A DNA stretch of 64,000 bases, taken from positions 5,884,058-5,948,057 of the forward strand of contig NC_035168.2 in NCBI RefSeq assembly GCF_001659605.2. The letters run 5' to 3'. Every line of letters begins with the position of its first letter. The first letter of the stretch is position 1. Under the pieces are notes generated by a model. That model was not told the origin of the DNA. It made no database searches and saw only the letters and a program-made list of their open reading frames with translations. This document shows positions 9,844 to 22,411 of this stretch, one piece after another. Origin of the DNA: Manihot esculenta (lineage: Eukaryota > Streptophyta > Magnoliopsida > Malpighiales > Euphorbiaceae). The position numbers were made by a program, and so were the translations under genes.

Positions 9844-12800
9844 TTAAAAGAGATGAGGGTACTGCTGGAGCATAGACTCCCGTGTCTCCCAAGTGCATTC
9901 TTCCAAGTTGTGGTGGTTCCACAGGACTTTCACCATCGGGATTTCCTTGTTTCTTAACTTTCTGATCTGGGTGTCTACGATCCGTACTGGCTATTCAACA
10001 TAAGTGAGATCCTCTTGGACCTCCACATCAGGCTCACTAAGAACCTTGCTCGGATCTGACACAAACTTCCTCAACATCGAAACATGGAAAACCGGATGGA
10101 TTTTTTCCATTGAAGCAGGTAAATCCAGCTTGTACGACACATTCCCAATCTTTTGCAAGATTTCAAAGGGTCCGATGTATCGTGGGGCTAGTTTACCTTT
10201 CCTCCCGAAACGAACCACTCCCTTCATTGGAGACACCTTGAGCAATACCAGATCCCCCTCCTGAAACTCTAAGTGTCTCCTGCGGACGTCTGCATAGCTC
10301 TTCTGTCTGCTGGCAGCAGTCTTGATTCTCTCTCTGATTATGGGTACCACCCTGCTGGTGATCTCTACTAGTTCAGGCCCCGCCAAGGCCTTTTCTCCAA
10401 CTTCCTCCCAGCAAACAGGTGACCTGCACTTCCTCCCATATAAAGCTTCATAGGGAGCCATCCCGATGCTAGCATGATGGCTGTTATTGTAGGCAAACTC
10501 TACCAGAGGTAGATGCTGCCTCCAAGAACCGCCAAAATCCAGCACACACATTCTAAGCATATCCTCGATAGTCTGGATGGTCCTTTCGGACTGTCCGTCC
10601 GTCTGGGGGTGGAAGGCAGTACTGAAATCCAACCTAGTACCCATGGCATTCTGCAGACTCCGCCAAAACCTGGAGGTGAACTGGGGCCCTCTATCTGACA
10701 CTATCGAAACAGGAACCCCATGCAGTCTGACGATCTCATCCACATACACCTGCGCCAACTTGTCCACAGAATAGCCACTCCTGACAGGAACGAAGTGAGC
10801 AGACTTGGTGAGTCTGTCCACAATCACCCATATGGAGTCTAATCTGTTGGACGTCGCCGGTAATCCCACTACGAAGTCCATAGCTATATTCTCCCATTTC
10901 CACTCTGGAATAGGTAGCGGGTTAAGCATTCCAGCCGACTTCTGATGTTCCAGCTCTGACACACTTCGCAGGCTGACACGAACTGTGCCACTTCTTTCTT
11001 CATAGCTGGCCACCAATAAACCTTCTTTAGATCTTGATACATCTTGGTGGCTCCGGGGTGAATGCTGTATCTTGCATTATGAGCCTCTCTCATAATGTCT
11101 CCTTTTAGCCCGATGTCATCTGGTACACATAGTCTACTCCCATAGCGGAGGATCCCCTTGCTGTCGAATCTGAACTCACTGTCATTGCCTGACTGAACAG
11201 TCCTGGCAATCTTCACTAACTCCGGGTCCTCATGCTGTTTCTGAGCCACTTGCTCCAGAAACACGGGTGCTACTCTCATCTGGGCCACCAAGGCACCTGT
11301 ACCAGACAACTCCATCTGTAGACCTTCCTCAATAAGCTTGTAGAACTCCTTCACCTCTGGCCTCCTCTCTGCCGATATGTGGGATAAACTGCCTAGTGAC
11401 TTCCGGCTTAGGGCGTCTGCCACGACATTCGCCTTACCCGGATGATACTGAATCTTGCAATCATAGTCACTCAGCAGCTCCACCCATCTCCTCTGTCTCA
11501 AGTTCAAATCTCTTTGACTCAGGATGTACTGCAGGCTTTTATGATCTGTGAAGATCTCACATTTCACCCCATAGAGGTAATGCCTCCACATCTTGAGTGC
11601 AAAGATTGCTGCTGCCATCTCTAGGTCATGTGTGGGGTAATTCAACTCATGCTTCTTCAGCTGCCTAGAAGCATAAGCAATCACCCTCTCATTCTGCATC
11701 AGTACACAACCCAGTCCCACACGGGACGCATCACAAAAGACTGTAAAGTCCTCCTCACTAGATGGCAGAGCTAAAACTGGTGCTGAAGTCAACCTCTTCT
11801 TAAGCTCTTCAAAACTCTCTTCGCACTGGTCAGTTCATAGAAACTTATGATTCTTCCTGGTTAGTCTGGTCAGAGGAGCTGCTATCCGTGAGAAGTTCTG
11901 AACGAACCTCCTGTAGTAACCTGCCAAACCCAAGAAACTTCTAATCTCTGTCACTGAAGTGGGTCTAGGCCAGTTAGCCACAGTTTCTGTCTTCTTGGGG
12001 TCCACCTCAATCCCATTCTCTGACACTACATGCCCCAAGAACGAAATGCTCCTCAGCCAGAACTCACACTTAGAGAACTTGGCATACAAGCCATGTTCCC
12101 TTAAGGTCTGCAAGACCAACCGCAGATGATGGGCATGCTCCTTTGCATTCCTGGAATACACTAAGATATCATCTATGAAGACAATAACAAAGTGATCCAG
12201 GTATTGACTAAACACTCTGTTCATCAGATCCATGAATGTTGCAGGGGCGTTGGTTAACCCGAACGGCATCACAAGGAACTCAAAATGCCCATATCTGGTC
12301 CTGAAAGCTGTCTTCGGCACATCTTCATCCCTTATCCTCAGCTGATGGTACCCCGATCTCAGATCTATTTTGGAGAAACAACCCGCTCCTGCTAGCTGGT
12401 CGAATAGATCATCGATCCTTGGCAAAGGGTACCTATTCTTAGTAGTGACTTATTTCAACTGCCTGTAGTCGATACAAAGTCTGAGGGATCCATCCTTCTT
12501 TCTCACGAACAAGACCGGAGCACCCCAAGGTGAGGTACTCTGTCGGATGAAACCCTTCTCTACCAGCTCCTACAACTGCTCTTTCAACTCCTTCAACTCG
12601 GCTGGGGCCATCCTGTAGGGAGGGATAGAGATCGGTCTAGTTCCAGGCATCAACTCTATCTCGAACTCTATCTCCCTAGCAGGTGGTAAACTTGGAAGCT
12701 CATCAGGAAAGACATCCTGAAACTCTCTGACAACTGGCACTGAGGCTGGCTCCCTGACCTGACTGTCTAACTCTCTCACATGAGCTAAGTACCCCTGACA

Positions 12801-14816
12801 TCCCTTCCTAAGCAACCTACGAGCCTGAAGAGCTGATATCAGACCTCTAGGCGTGCCCCTCTTGTCTCCTCTGAAGACGACCTCTGACCCGTTCTGATCT
12901 CTGAACCTGACTACCTTGTCCCTGCAGTCCAAGGTAGCACCATGGGTAGATAGCCAATCCATCCCTAGAATGACGTCAAAGTCTGTCAAATCTAGAACCA
13001 CAAGGTCGGCGGAGAGGCATCTTCCCTCAACAAAAACTGGACTGTACTGGCAGAATGACACTGCCACTGACGGGTCACACTTGGGTGCACTGACCCATAG
13101 GGGACACTCTAACCCAGAGACTATCAGACCCAACCTCTCAACGGCTCTCGGAGCAATAAAAGAATGAGATGCACCTGGGTCCATTAATGCATACACATCA
13201 GAACACCCAATGACGAGATTACCTGACACCACGGTGTTGGATGTGTTAGCCTCCTGCTGAGTCATGGTGAAGATCCTGGCTGGAGCTGATGGACCTTCAC
13301 CTCGGGAACCAGAAGAAGAGGCTGCCCCTCTCCCTCTACCTCTGCCACTGCCCTGAGTTGTGGCTGGAACTGCTGGCTGTGCCACACTACCAGAAGCTGT
13401 CTGCTGGGGCTGGCCCATAAAAGGCGCTCTAGGACACTCCCGAGCTATGTGTCCCTCCTGACCACATCTGAAACATGTATTAGTCCCAGCTCGACACACT
13501 CCCCTGTGCGGTCTTCCACATCTCTGGCATTCTGTACCATCTGAGCCTGAGCTCGAGCCACCGCCAAAACCCAGACCGGATTTCAACTTGTTCCAAAACT
13601 TATTCTTCTTCGGCTTCCTGGTGGTGTTATCCCACCTCTTCTTACCTGAGCTCTGAGAAGAGAACCCTGGTCCTCCTCTGCCTGGGGTCTTAACCCCTGA
13701 AGACTGGGTCACTGACTGCTTCACTGACCCCTCAACTATAGCACTTGCTTCCATTCTTCGAGCCATATCCACCACAGTGTGGAAACTTTCTCTCTCAGCT
13801 GACTGAACCAACGAGGAGTACCTGGAATGCAGCTTCATAACATATTTCTTGGCTTTCTTCGTATCTGTATCTAGAGCTTGCCCTGAAAAAGGCAATAGCT
13901 CCAAGAATTTATTCGTGAACTCCTCTACACCCATGTGCTCTGACTGCCTCAGTTGCTCAAACTCTATCATCTTCAGTTCTCTGGAACTGTCTGGAAAAGC
14001 CCATCCAGCGAACTCATTCGCAAATTCTTCCCATGTCATGCCGTCTAGTCTTGGGTCCACATAACACTTGAACCATTCCCGTGCCTTCTTGCACTTTAAA
14101 GTGAACCCTGCCATCTGAATGGCCCTGCTGTCACTTGCCCCTAGCTCATCAGTTATTGTCTTCACTACTCTCAGATACTCAAAGGGGTCATCCCCTGACT
14201 TGTATTTGGGAGCATCTAGCTTGAGGTAATCTGTCATCTTTACCTTGCTCCCATCAGCTGAGCTAGGTCTAGGAGGTTGAGTAACTGGGGCTGCTGGTTT
14301 TGTAGGTGGTGGAGGTGGAGGTGCAGCATTCCCCGAGGTGGGGTTTGTCGGGTTTGGATAGAAAGGTGAGGGTGGATAAGCTGGGTACTGTGTGTAAGGT
14401 GGATAGAAAGGCGGATAAGGCATGTAGGTAGGGTAGGGGTTAAAGCTGGAGAAATCCGATGTGCCTCCCATCGGATACCCTGAACCCTGCGGGAAGGGTG
14501 GATAATGGGGTGGAAAACCATACCCCGAGGCCTGAACGCCTCCCTGAGACTCCCATGTCCCTTCTTCCTCCATGCTCACATCCAGGTTCCCATCCCTCCT
14601 CTGATCCTCTTCCATAACCTCCCTCACATCCGAAGAACTTCCTCCTCTATCAGTCCCCCTTCTGCTAGCATCAAAAGACCTTCTAGGGTCCCTTGACACT
14701 CTTTCTCTGTTGGCTCTACAAGACATTGCCCTAGGCAATGTAGGAGGACGGGCGCTCGTGCCCTCATCCTCAGGTGGCACTCCAGTCAATCTTGCCGATC
14801 GACGAGTTCCCCTCAT
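9844..14816 (-). pseudogene. E2 gag-pol polyprotein with several stops and one frameshift
   Basis: The start is the MRGTRR methionine, which is conserved in elements A and B; upstream codons are not. Gag-protease is open to a TAG at 12570-12572: P/Y-rich N-terminus (~105-195), gag capsid-like region (~210-370), knuckles CX2CX4HX3C and CX2CX4HX4C (~441-472), basic GRGRGRG linker and protease DPGAS (~557). RT carries FIDDIL; further stops are TAA 12450-12452 and TGA 11835-11837 (a Trp position). RNase H has [10 protein letters not shown] and FTDHKS. Integrase has the HHCC zinc region, SDRGPQF and HPQTDGQSER. A 7-base deletion near 10954 shifts the frame. After TAG at 9991-9993 a chromodomain-like tail (LRNKEIPMVKVLWNHHN) ends at TAA 9844. 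It cannot make a full polyprotein. Confidence 0.95.
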
Positions 14817-15072
14817 CCTATTTTCTGAAAAATAGTACACATCAAGCAAGCATTAGCATCATATGGTTCATGTGGGCACACATGAACCCTCATCACATAC
14901 ATCACATAGCATAGCATATCATTAATGCACATGCATATAATCATGGCATTTCACATCATCATACAAGACAGGACTCAACATCCTATCCTAGTGGACATGA
15001 TCTTCCTATTGTGCTTGACCTTCTAGAACATCTACGAGCCCGACACTCTAGGTCCGATCCTATGAACCTAGG

Positions 15073-15084
15073 GCTCTGATACCA
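15073..15084 (-). other. E2 primer-binding site (tRNA-iMet type)
   Basis: The minus strand reads TGGTATCAGAGCC three bases inside the 5' LTR, complementary to the 3' end of plant initiator tRNA-Met. The same site is at 52064-52075 in A and near 47073-47084 in B. Confidence 0.88.
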
Positions 15085-15087
15085 TTC

Positions 15088-17351
15088 TGTAACGACCCGA
15101 AAATCGGACCGCTACCGGCGCTAGGATCCGGGTCGACTTAAGGCCGCCGGGACCCGTAGCAAGCCTGACATGAAACCTGTAAACCTGTTTAATCCCATAC
15201 ATGATCAAAAAAATACATAAAAATTTAAAACCTCTCTTTCATACATCCAACTCAACCTGAACATACATTACATAACCATAATCATGACCCCTCTGTGGGA
15301 TCTCAACAATGCCCCAACGAGCACTATAACATGAGATGAGTTGGCTTACATCTGTATCATCAAATATCTAAGATCATGCATCAAAAGGGATAACAATACT
15401 CATAGGGTCAAGCACCTCTATAACCTCAATATACCTCATTACATAACATACTGAAATCTCTTACATAACATTATAATACAACTGTCATGTCCACAATCTA
15501 ACTATTACATACATACTTCAAAACTCTGGCTAACCTCCTGGTCTACCCTGTACCTGCACATCTGGGGTTAGGGGAGAGGGGTGAGCTACAAAGCCCAGTG
15601 AGCAGAATAATGAAATCATATATTAAAATTTCATGCTATCATGAAATGCAACACATCACAGCTAATCACATCTCGGATGGTATTGTCACCAATAGTCCTC
15701 TACCTAGTCCAACTGTGCCGGGACGTAGAATGGGTACAACCGGTCTTTCTCTTATCATAACATATCATAACATACCAATGTGCCAGGGACGTAGAATGGG
15801 TACAACCTGGACTTTCTCTTACATCGTGCCAGGGACGTAGAATGGGTACAACCTGGACTTCCATACCATCTCATGCCATAACCTCATCATATCATATGAG
15901 GACTAAAGGATCATCCAATAACCAATCCACATCAACATTATAAATGCAATGCAACATATTCGTGAATACTAATGCAACAACCTACTATATCTCATGGCAT
16001 TCGTGATGCATGGATCATGCTCGAAATTTATATTTCAATTATTTTAAAACTTAAAGTTTATTCCACTCACCTCTGGCTAGCTCTGACAAACTCTGTAGCA
16101 GCTGGCTCACTGCTGGGGTCCTCGGTTCCTCGGGTCCGAACCTACACAGGTGGACTCCAATGAGGGACCAAACATACAAAAACATAACTCTAATATACTC
16201 CCCAAAAACCCCCTAAAACATCATGAAAACATCACATAAAAACATGCAAGAAATGGCTGAACAGGGCACTTTCGGTGGCAGGTTCGGCGGCCGAAAGTCC
16301 CTCCAGAGCCGAAAGTCAGGCAGGTTCGGCGGCACCTTCGGCGGCCGAAAGTCCCAGACAGAGACGAAAGTCTCTTTTCGGGGGCAACTTCGGCAGCCGA
16401 AAGGCCTGCCTCCCCAGCCATGTTCAGCGGCCGAAAGTGCCTTCGGCTGCCGAACCTGGTTTCTGCCAAAGGGCAGAAACTTGGCTCCTTTATGCACATT
16501 TGCCTCCTAAATCTTCCAACATGCATAAACTTGTTCTAAAACATGCATAAACACCATATATCACACCTAGGGGTCTCAAACTATCAAATACCCCAACTAC
16601 AACACTTCAAACACACAAAAATCAACATACATTGTTCATCAAAACATCAAAACCCATAAACTCAACTTAAAGCCTAACATGCATTTCTACCCCATAAAAC
16701 AACTTAAAACTTACTTAAAACACATAACAAGGGTGGATCCGAGCTTACCTCTTGAAGAAACGAGAGGAAAGGCGACCCTAGCTTGGAGATGGAGAGATTG
16801 AGCTCTTTGAACCTCCAAGTACCCAAAACTTGCTCTTTACTCACAGATCTTCAAAATAGAAGTTAAAACCCGTGAAAACCATGGAAGATCTAAGGAAAAC
16901 ACTCAAGATCGAGGGAGGGGTGGCGGAGACTCACCTTGGCTGACAACGGGGGAGAAAAAGCTCGCCCGTGCGGACCTAAGGGACCCTTTTATAGGTGGCT
17001 GGCCAGGCCACGTTCGGGGGCCGAATGTGCCTCCGCATGCATGCCATGTTCGGCGGCCGAACTTGACTTTCGGCGGCCGAACCTGAACTTCTCTCACTCA
17101 TGCTTTCGGGGGCCTAACATGCCTCCAAAACGCATGCATGTTCGGCGGCCGAACTTGACTTTTGGCGGCCGAACCTGGGTTTTCCTCCAAAGACTTTTCA
17201 TGCAAAAACTCATTTAATTTTCATACTTAAAACCATGAAATACCTTAAAACATTTTATGAAAACATGTTTCTACCCTACTAGAGGCTTCCGACATCCGAG
17301 ATTCCACCGGACGGTAGGAATTCCGGTACCGGAGTCTAGCCGGGTATTACA
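15088..17351 (-). repeat. E2 5' LTR (2264 bp) with its promoter
   Basis: This is the transcribed-end LTR of E2. A strong TATA box (TATAAAAG on the minus strand) lies at 16986-16993, with four or five palindromes just upstream at 17010-17175 and a second cluster at 16268-16457 inside the transcribed part. It lacks one ~54-bp palindrome unit present in the 3' LTR. The outer end is followed by the target duplicate AATAT. Confidence 0.93.
16986..16993 (-). promoter_or_regulatory. E2 LTR TATA box
   Basis: TATAAAAG on the minus strand is set in CCACCTATAAAAGGG. It is kept at the same place in the LTRs of D (61297-61304), A (TATATAAG, 61853-61860) and B (TATAAAG, 49082-49088), always directly downstream of a palindrome cluster. 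Confidence 0.7.
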
Positions 17352-17356
17352 AATAT

Positions 17357-17742
17357 ATTTATAGTTAAAATAATATATATATATATATAACCTATTTAAA
17401 TAGAATAAATTATAATTAATTAATTAAATTATTTTGTTAAAAATTTTTAATAACTAATTAGATTATATGATTATTTTACAATATTTTTAATAACTATTCA
17501 ATAATTAAGAGAGAGTCATATTTAAATTATATGATAATTTAATTTATAGTTAAATAACATTAAATATAAAAATAATTAAAGAGAGTATATATATACAAGA
17601 AATTAAATTTTTATTAAGTTTAGAATAATTTTTAAATAATTATTTTGTTTATACTTTTACTTATTTATAATTATTTATTATATATTATTTAACAATTTAT
17701 AAAATTTAAATTTAAATTTATTAAATAAAATTTTATAATTTT
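17357..17742. other. AT-rich intergenic stretch
   Basis: AT-rich DNA with a (TA)n tract near 17374-17390. No gene or element is recognised. It continues the host sequence interrupted by E2. Confidence 0.65.
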
Positions 17743-17870
17743 AATAATATAAAATCATATGCACTCCGAGACTTAGCCTGGTGGAAAGTGCATCCTGATA
17801 GACTTGAGAGGTCTAAGGTTCGACTCCCCCAACCCCTTATTTAAAAAAAAAAAATAATATAAAATCATAT
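17743..17870 (+). mobile_element. short tRNA-derived SINE with perfect 18-bp target duplication
   Basis: The body is 17761-17852. It has a Pol III A box TAGCCTGGTGG (17774-17784) and a perfect B box GGTTCGACTCC (17817-17827) with 32 bp between them, as in a tRNA. It ends in a run of ~12 A. Both sides carry the same 18 bp, AATAATATAAAATCATAT (17743-17760 and 17853-17870), the hallmark of LINE-mediated retroposition. The first and last bases of the head do not pair as an acceptor stem, so it is not a working tRNA. At ~80 bp plus tail it is unusually short. Confidence 0.85.
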
Positions 17871-19799
17871 TAAAAATATATAAGATATAAAATCATATTA
17901 AAAATATTTTAATATCAAATATTTTTTATTTTATATTATTTTATCCGACTATTTATTTATATTCTAATTAAAAATATTAAAAGATAAAACAATAGAAAAA
18001 CAAGTTTTAATCATTATAATATCTTTATAATTGATTCTTATTGGAATTTAAACTCAATATTTGTACAACTCAAAACGACACTACTGTTTTTAAACTAAAT
18101 AATATAAATATACTAAAATATTGTTACATAAGACTTTAAAGTTTAAAAAAAAAAATTCATAACCACACCCTCTCACTGAAACCTTTTCCATTTTTTCTGT
18201 AAACGGTTTACGAACGTTTCCTTTTGAGTTAAACCGTGGATAAGAGTTTAAACGAATCGAAACGAGTCGAGTTTCTAATAATTTAAATTTAATTTATTAA
18301 AAATTTTTCAAACTCGAATCGAAATCGAATATAAACTTTACTTATTTCAAAGTTAAGCTAAATATTAATAAGTTTAAACTTGGCTTATTTTATAAATTAA
18401 TTAAGATAAATTAAACTTTTATCGAGATTGATATAGAATAATTCAATAATTTTAATTAAATATAATTATAATAAATTTTATTTTAAAATTAATAAATTTA
18501 AAATTTAATAATTTTAATTAAATAAGAATATATAAAAGTTATTTTGTAAATTTATTATAAAAAATGAACTCTTAAATATTAACGATCTAAATATTTGTAA
18601 GCTCTAATGTAATTAAATTTTGTAGAGCCGAACTTTAAAAACTCAGGTATAACTCATAAAAGTTTATGCATTATTTTACTTAAGTTTTTTTATGACATTG
18701 AATTCAGCTTATTTTACAAGTTTGCTCACATATCTATTCGTAAATTTGAAAATGAATCAAATTAACGAGTTTTAATGAGATTAATACTATAAAACTCATG
18801 CTCACTTATTTACTAAAAGAGGTTAAAAGATAAATTCAAATTTAATTCGTTTAGAAATTAAATTGAATTCGATTAAACTTTTATCGAGATAAATCTTGAA
18901 TAGCTCATAAATAAGTTATTAAGCTATTGTCCTTCTCCCTTTGTTTCATATACTTTTCAGTTTCTTTTCATTTTTCTTGTTCTCTTTGTGGAAATTTTAG
19001 TCCTTAGCTGGTTGAATTTCATTTTCTTTTTTAAAAAGATGGCACTTTCCCTTTGAAAATGGCTATTAAGTTTTATTGGTTAGTGGCTAGAGAGAGTTTT
19101 AGTTGTTTTTTCCTTTTATACACCATGCTAGACTCCTGACTTTGCCGGTATGGATATAAACTGGATTGTTAATAGTAATTAGTTGTAGTTGTTTCCTTCT
19201 ATTTTAGCAAAATACTCTTAAGTACGATAATAGTAATGACACATGTGATGAATGAATATACAAGATTTGAGTTTAATTTATTTCTCTCTTAAACCTGCTT
19301 AATTTAAATTTTAACTGATTTTTGTATACAATTATATTATATTCTATAATCTAATTTTTGTTCAACATTAAAATTAGAGAATATAAAAAATTACACCAAT
19401 CTTATCGATTCTTAAAATTAACTGCGGATTCAAAATAACAATAAAAAGATTTCACTTGAAATCACTCTAGATTTAAAAAAATTGAAAAAAACTTAAAAAA
19501 AATAAAAATTACTCCTTATTGTTAATAATAATTTAATATGTGAATAATGATTATTAAGTAAATTAATGAAACAATTTCTTGGGACTTACACTTTGGTCAT
19601 TCCTAGTAACCTGGGAAGCAATAATTCCTATCCAGCGGGAACCGAAACGCAAGGTCACCCTTTTCTCTGAAAAGTCATTTATCAAACACATGTGTCACAC
19701 ACAATGGCCGTCCTCGTTCTGAGGGCTCAGCAATTTCCCTGTAAAAAAAAAAAAAAAAAAAATCCCAATTATTAAATTATTAATTATATAACTAAAACT
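17871..19799. other. AT-rich intergenic region
   Basis: AT-rich sequence without a credible coding frame. A homopolymer run of A lies near 19742-19760. A slightly GC-richer stretch at 19590-19740 may be the promoter region of the transcription unit that follows. Confidence 0.5.
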
Positions 19800-22279
19800 A
19801 CCACCGCGTTCCTCTCTCTTGCTCTCACTTTCTCCGCAACAAACTTCAACAAAGTTGGCTGACACCTACTCGCGTCGGCTCTCTCTCTCTCTCAGGTAAC
19901 TTGTCTTTCTAAATTTTTCGTCCTTTCACAACCCTAATCCTGATTACTCCCTCTGTTTGGTTACTCAGAAAATGCAGGAAACTAAACTCATGAAGCTTAC
20001 GAAAGTTATCCTTCTTTTTATTGTCTGCTGTGTTTTTTTTTTTTTCTCGCGTCTTTGTGTATATTGTTCTGCGGTCTGGAATTTGCGTTTGAGCTAAGCT
20101 TCTTTTCTGCTTCTTCTTCTTTATTTTTTTTTTCATTTTGGGTATTTTATGTAATATTAATGTGTTTACTGTGTTCATATCTGATGTCTGTAGATTGCTT
20201 ATTGCCTTTCCTGTTGTTGATGTTGATGTACGAAGAAATTTTTTGTTGTGCACAGATCCTGTTAATATTGGAATATACTGGTCAGAATACAGTTATGTGC
20301 TTTTTTTTTTTGGTGTTTATTATATATTATATTCATCATTATTATTGTTGTGGGTCATTCATGCAACTGGATGAGAAAAATATGACCTGGTATATAGTAG
20401 TTTCAGATATGAATATATAGATTTTCTTATGTTTCCTTCTTCTTCTTCTTTGTTTTTTTTTTTTTTTTTTTTTTTTCATTCTGTTATTTATTTTATGTTT
20501 TTGCTATTTTTTTAATGAATTACAAACTTTCATATGTTTTTTTTAATTGTTCATTCATTTTCTGTAGTTACTGCAACATTCCTCTCACTATAACTACACC
20601 AACATTTTTCTTCAGAAATATCCTAATTCATAGCTATGGTTGGTTGTTTTAATTTTTTGATTTTTCAGGATGCCTTATATATATATATATATATAAATTT
20701 TGATTGTGTTAGAAAGTTTTACTTAATAAATAATCAATTTCACTCTTATATGGAAGAAAAAAAAAAGAAATAAGGAATATACAGGAAAAGGGAAGAGGGG
20801 TGGGGGTTGGGGGGAGGGCAAACTAATTAAACTAAGCCCTTAATTGTTTCTCTTCTCCAACTCTCATAATTTTACTTTGGAACTTATTAGTACTCTGTGC
20901 CGCTTTCTAAAACATTTTAGGTTGAGATTTTTTTTATCAATGGGTATAATACTTTTGATAAAAATATGTTATCTGTTGGAAAACAAAGTTGGAACATGCA
21001 CTTATATCAAATCTAAATCTCATTCAACTGATGCATATGGCATTTCAAACCGTGTGAAGGGTATATTCCCCAGCATTGAAGGGCTTACGCTAACCTCCAG
21101 GCACACTGAGAGGGCTCTTCACATTGTTGCTGTGATTGCAACTATTCTTATTCAGAGCAACTCTAAATTTCAACTAGTTTAGCAGCTAAATACCTAAGTA
21201 AGACATTTATACTTGTCCTCTAATCCGTAAAATTTTCTGTGGATTAACCACTTACATGCTGAGTATCAATTATCACTATTGTTGGACTAACTAGATAAGA
21301 TATCTGTGGAGTAAGCTGTTTTGTTTTTCGCTTATAGCATGTTACAGACGGTCCTAGTTTTATGAGAACTGATGGTTTGATTGAGAGTTCATAAAAAAAT
21401 GTGCAGTTATATATTATGTCAAATTTGAACATGGGACAACCAATTCTTGTGTCAGATCATTAGAACTAGAAACTGAGATTTTGCAACGTTAAGTGAAGCA
21501 GTTTGCTGCAGTATCAGAGATTTGTTTCTAACCTGGAAATTATGACGAAATTTCTAATGTCATTTCCCAAGGTGGTGCAGAGCATCATTTGATAGCTGTC
21601 TAATAATTCACGTGTTTAACTTCTGTTTGATAGACCGTAATTGGTTATAATGAAATGTCGTGGCATGAATATTCTACAATTACCAAATGAGAAATTAACC
21701 GTAGAGCTTGCTGAAACTGGTTGCGATGTTTTCTGACATTTCCTCCCCTCCTTTTCTTGTTCTTCTTACCCTTCTTATATAGAGTTACCGTGAAAGTTCC
21801 CCACAAAATCAAATATGTTTATTTGTTGAGCTTTTGTTTTGGCTTGAGATATTTACTTTTTAGGTGAGAGAAATTTCATCAACTTTCTTGTCTCCAGCTC
21901 TGCCAGGAAGTACTTTGCTTCGTAAATTGCATAGAGGTGTTTATTGTAAGAGGAGGCTTGCTGAATCATTAGTGAATAAATCATGATTAGAGTTAATGAG
22001 GATCCAACAAACTTTCAGGTTGCAGTGCAGCATTTTTCGTTTGTTGAAATTCAATGTTTCGATGATTATTATTATTATTGTGTATTGATGAGAAAGAAGC
22101 CAGCTTCCTCTTCGACATAGTCATTTTCCTCCTTTTTGTTTTGTCTTGCGATTCGTGTCTTTTTTTCAGAAACTGTTGAGTGCATCCCATGTACTGCAGT
22201 AATGCTGTTTTTTTTTTTGCCAACACAGTAATGCTCTTTGATAACAATATTTTACTGCTATGAGTACGTTTGCAGTGCG

Positions 22280-22411
22280 ATGGATCTTACACTAGCCGCT
22301 GTTTTATTAGGTTCTTTTGATGATTTTTGGTGGCCTCGAGGGATCATTGCCTCGAAAAGAAAAAGTCATTTGTGGAAGATGTTAATGCATTGTGGAGTAC
22401 TGTTCAATTGA
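22280..22411 (+). CDS. small ORF (43 aa), doubtful
   Basis: The ATG lies eight bases after a TTTGCAG acceptor-like site in the putative transcription unit. The protein is hydrophobic at the start, then has an FDDFWWP stretch and a basic segment. It matches no family I recognise. It is listed because it is the only short frame with a plausible splice context here; it may be chance. Confidence 0.15.
   Translation: MDLTLAAVLLGSFDDFWWPRGIIASKRKSHLWKMLMHCGVLFN

Larger units (their letters stand above)
7419..17351 (-). mobile_element. Ty3/gypsy chromovirus-like element E2, full length (9.9 kb)
   Basis: It is a complete element on the minus strand: 5' LTR 15088-17351, primer-binding site 15073-15084, gag-pol 14816-9844, polypurine tract ~9736-9751 and 3' LTR 7419-9735. 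The flanks carry AATAT at 7414-7418 and 17352-17356. The domain order protease, RT, RNase H, integrase, chromodomain is that of Ty3/gypsy chromoviruses; the LTR length, tRNA-iMet priming and chromodomain type suggest the Tekay/Del group. The LTRs differ by about fifteen substitutions by eye plus one ~54-bp repeat unit, so insertion is fairly recent. The polyprotein nevertheless has stops and a frameshift. Confidence 0.95.

Noticed and set aside
7419..17351. Integrated plant virus (pararetrovirus)
   Set aside because: There is an integrase, a chromodomain, LTRs and 5-bp target duplications, and no movement or coat protein. It is an LTR retrotransposon.
17761..17840. Functional tRNA gene
   Set aside because: A and B boxes are present, but there is no acceptor stem, and an A tail and long target duplication show a SINE.
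20055..20420. Open frame of 121 aa after the putative leader
   Set aside because: It is low-complexity, F/L/S/Y-rich translation of T-rich intron-like sequence.
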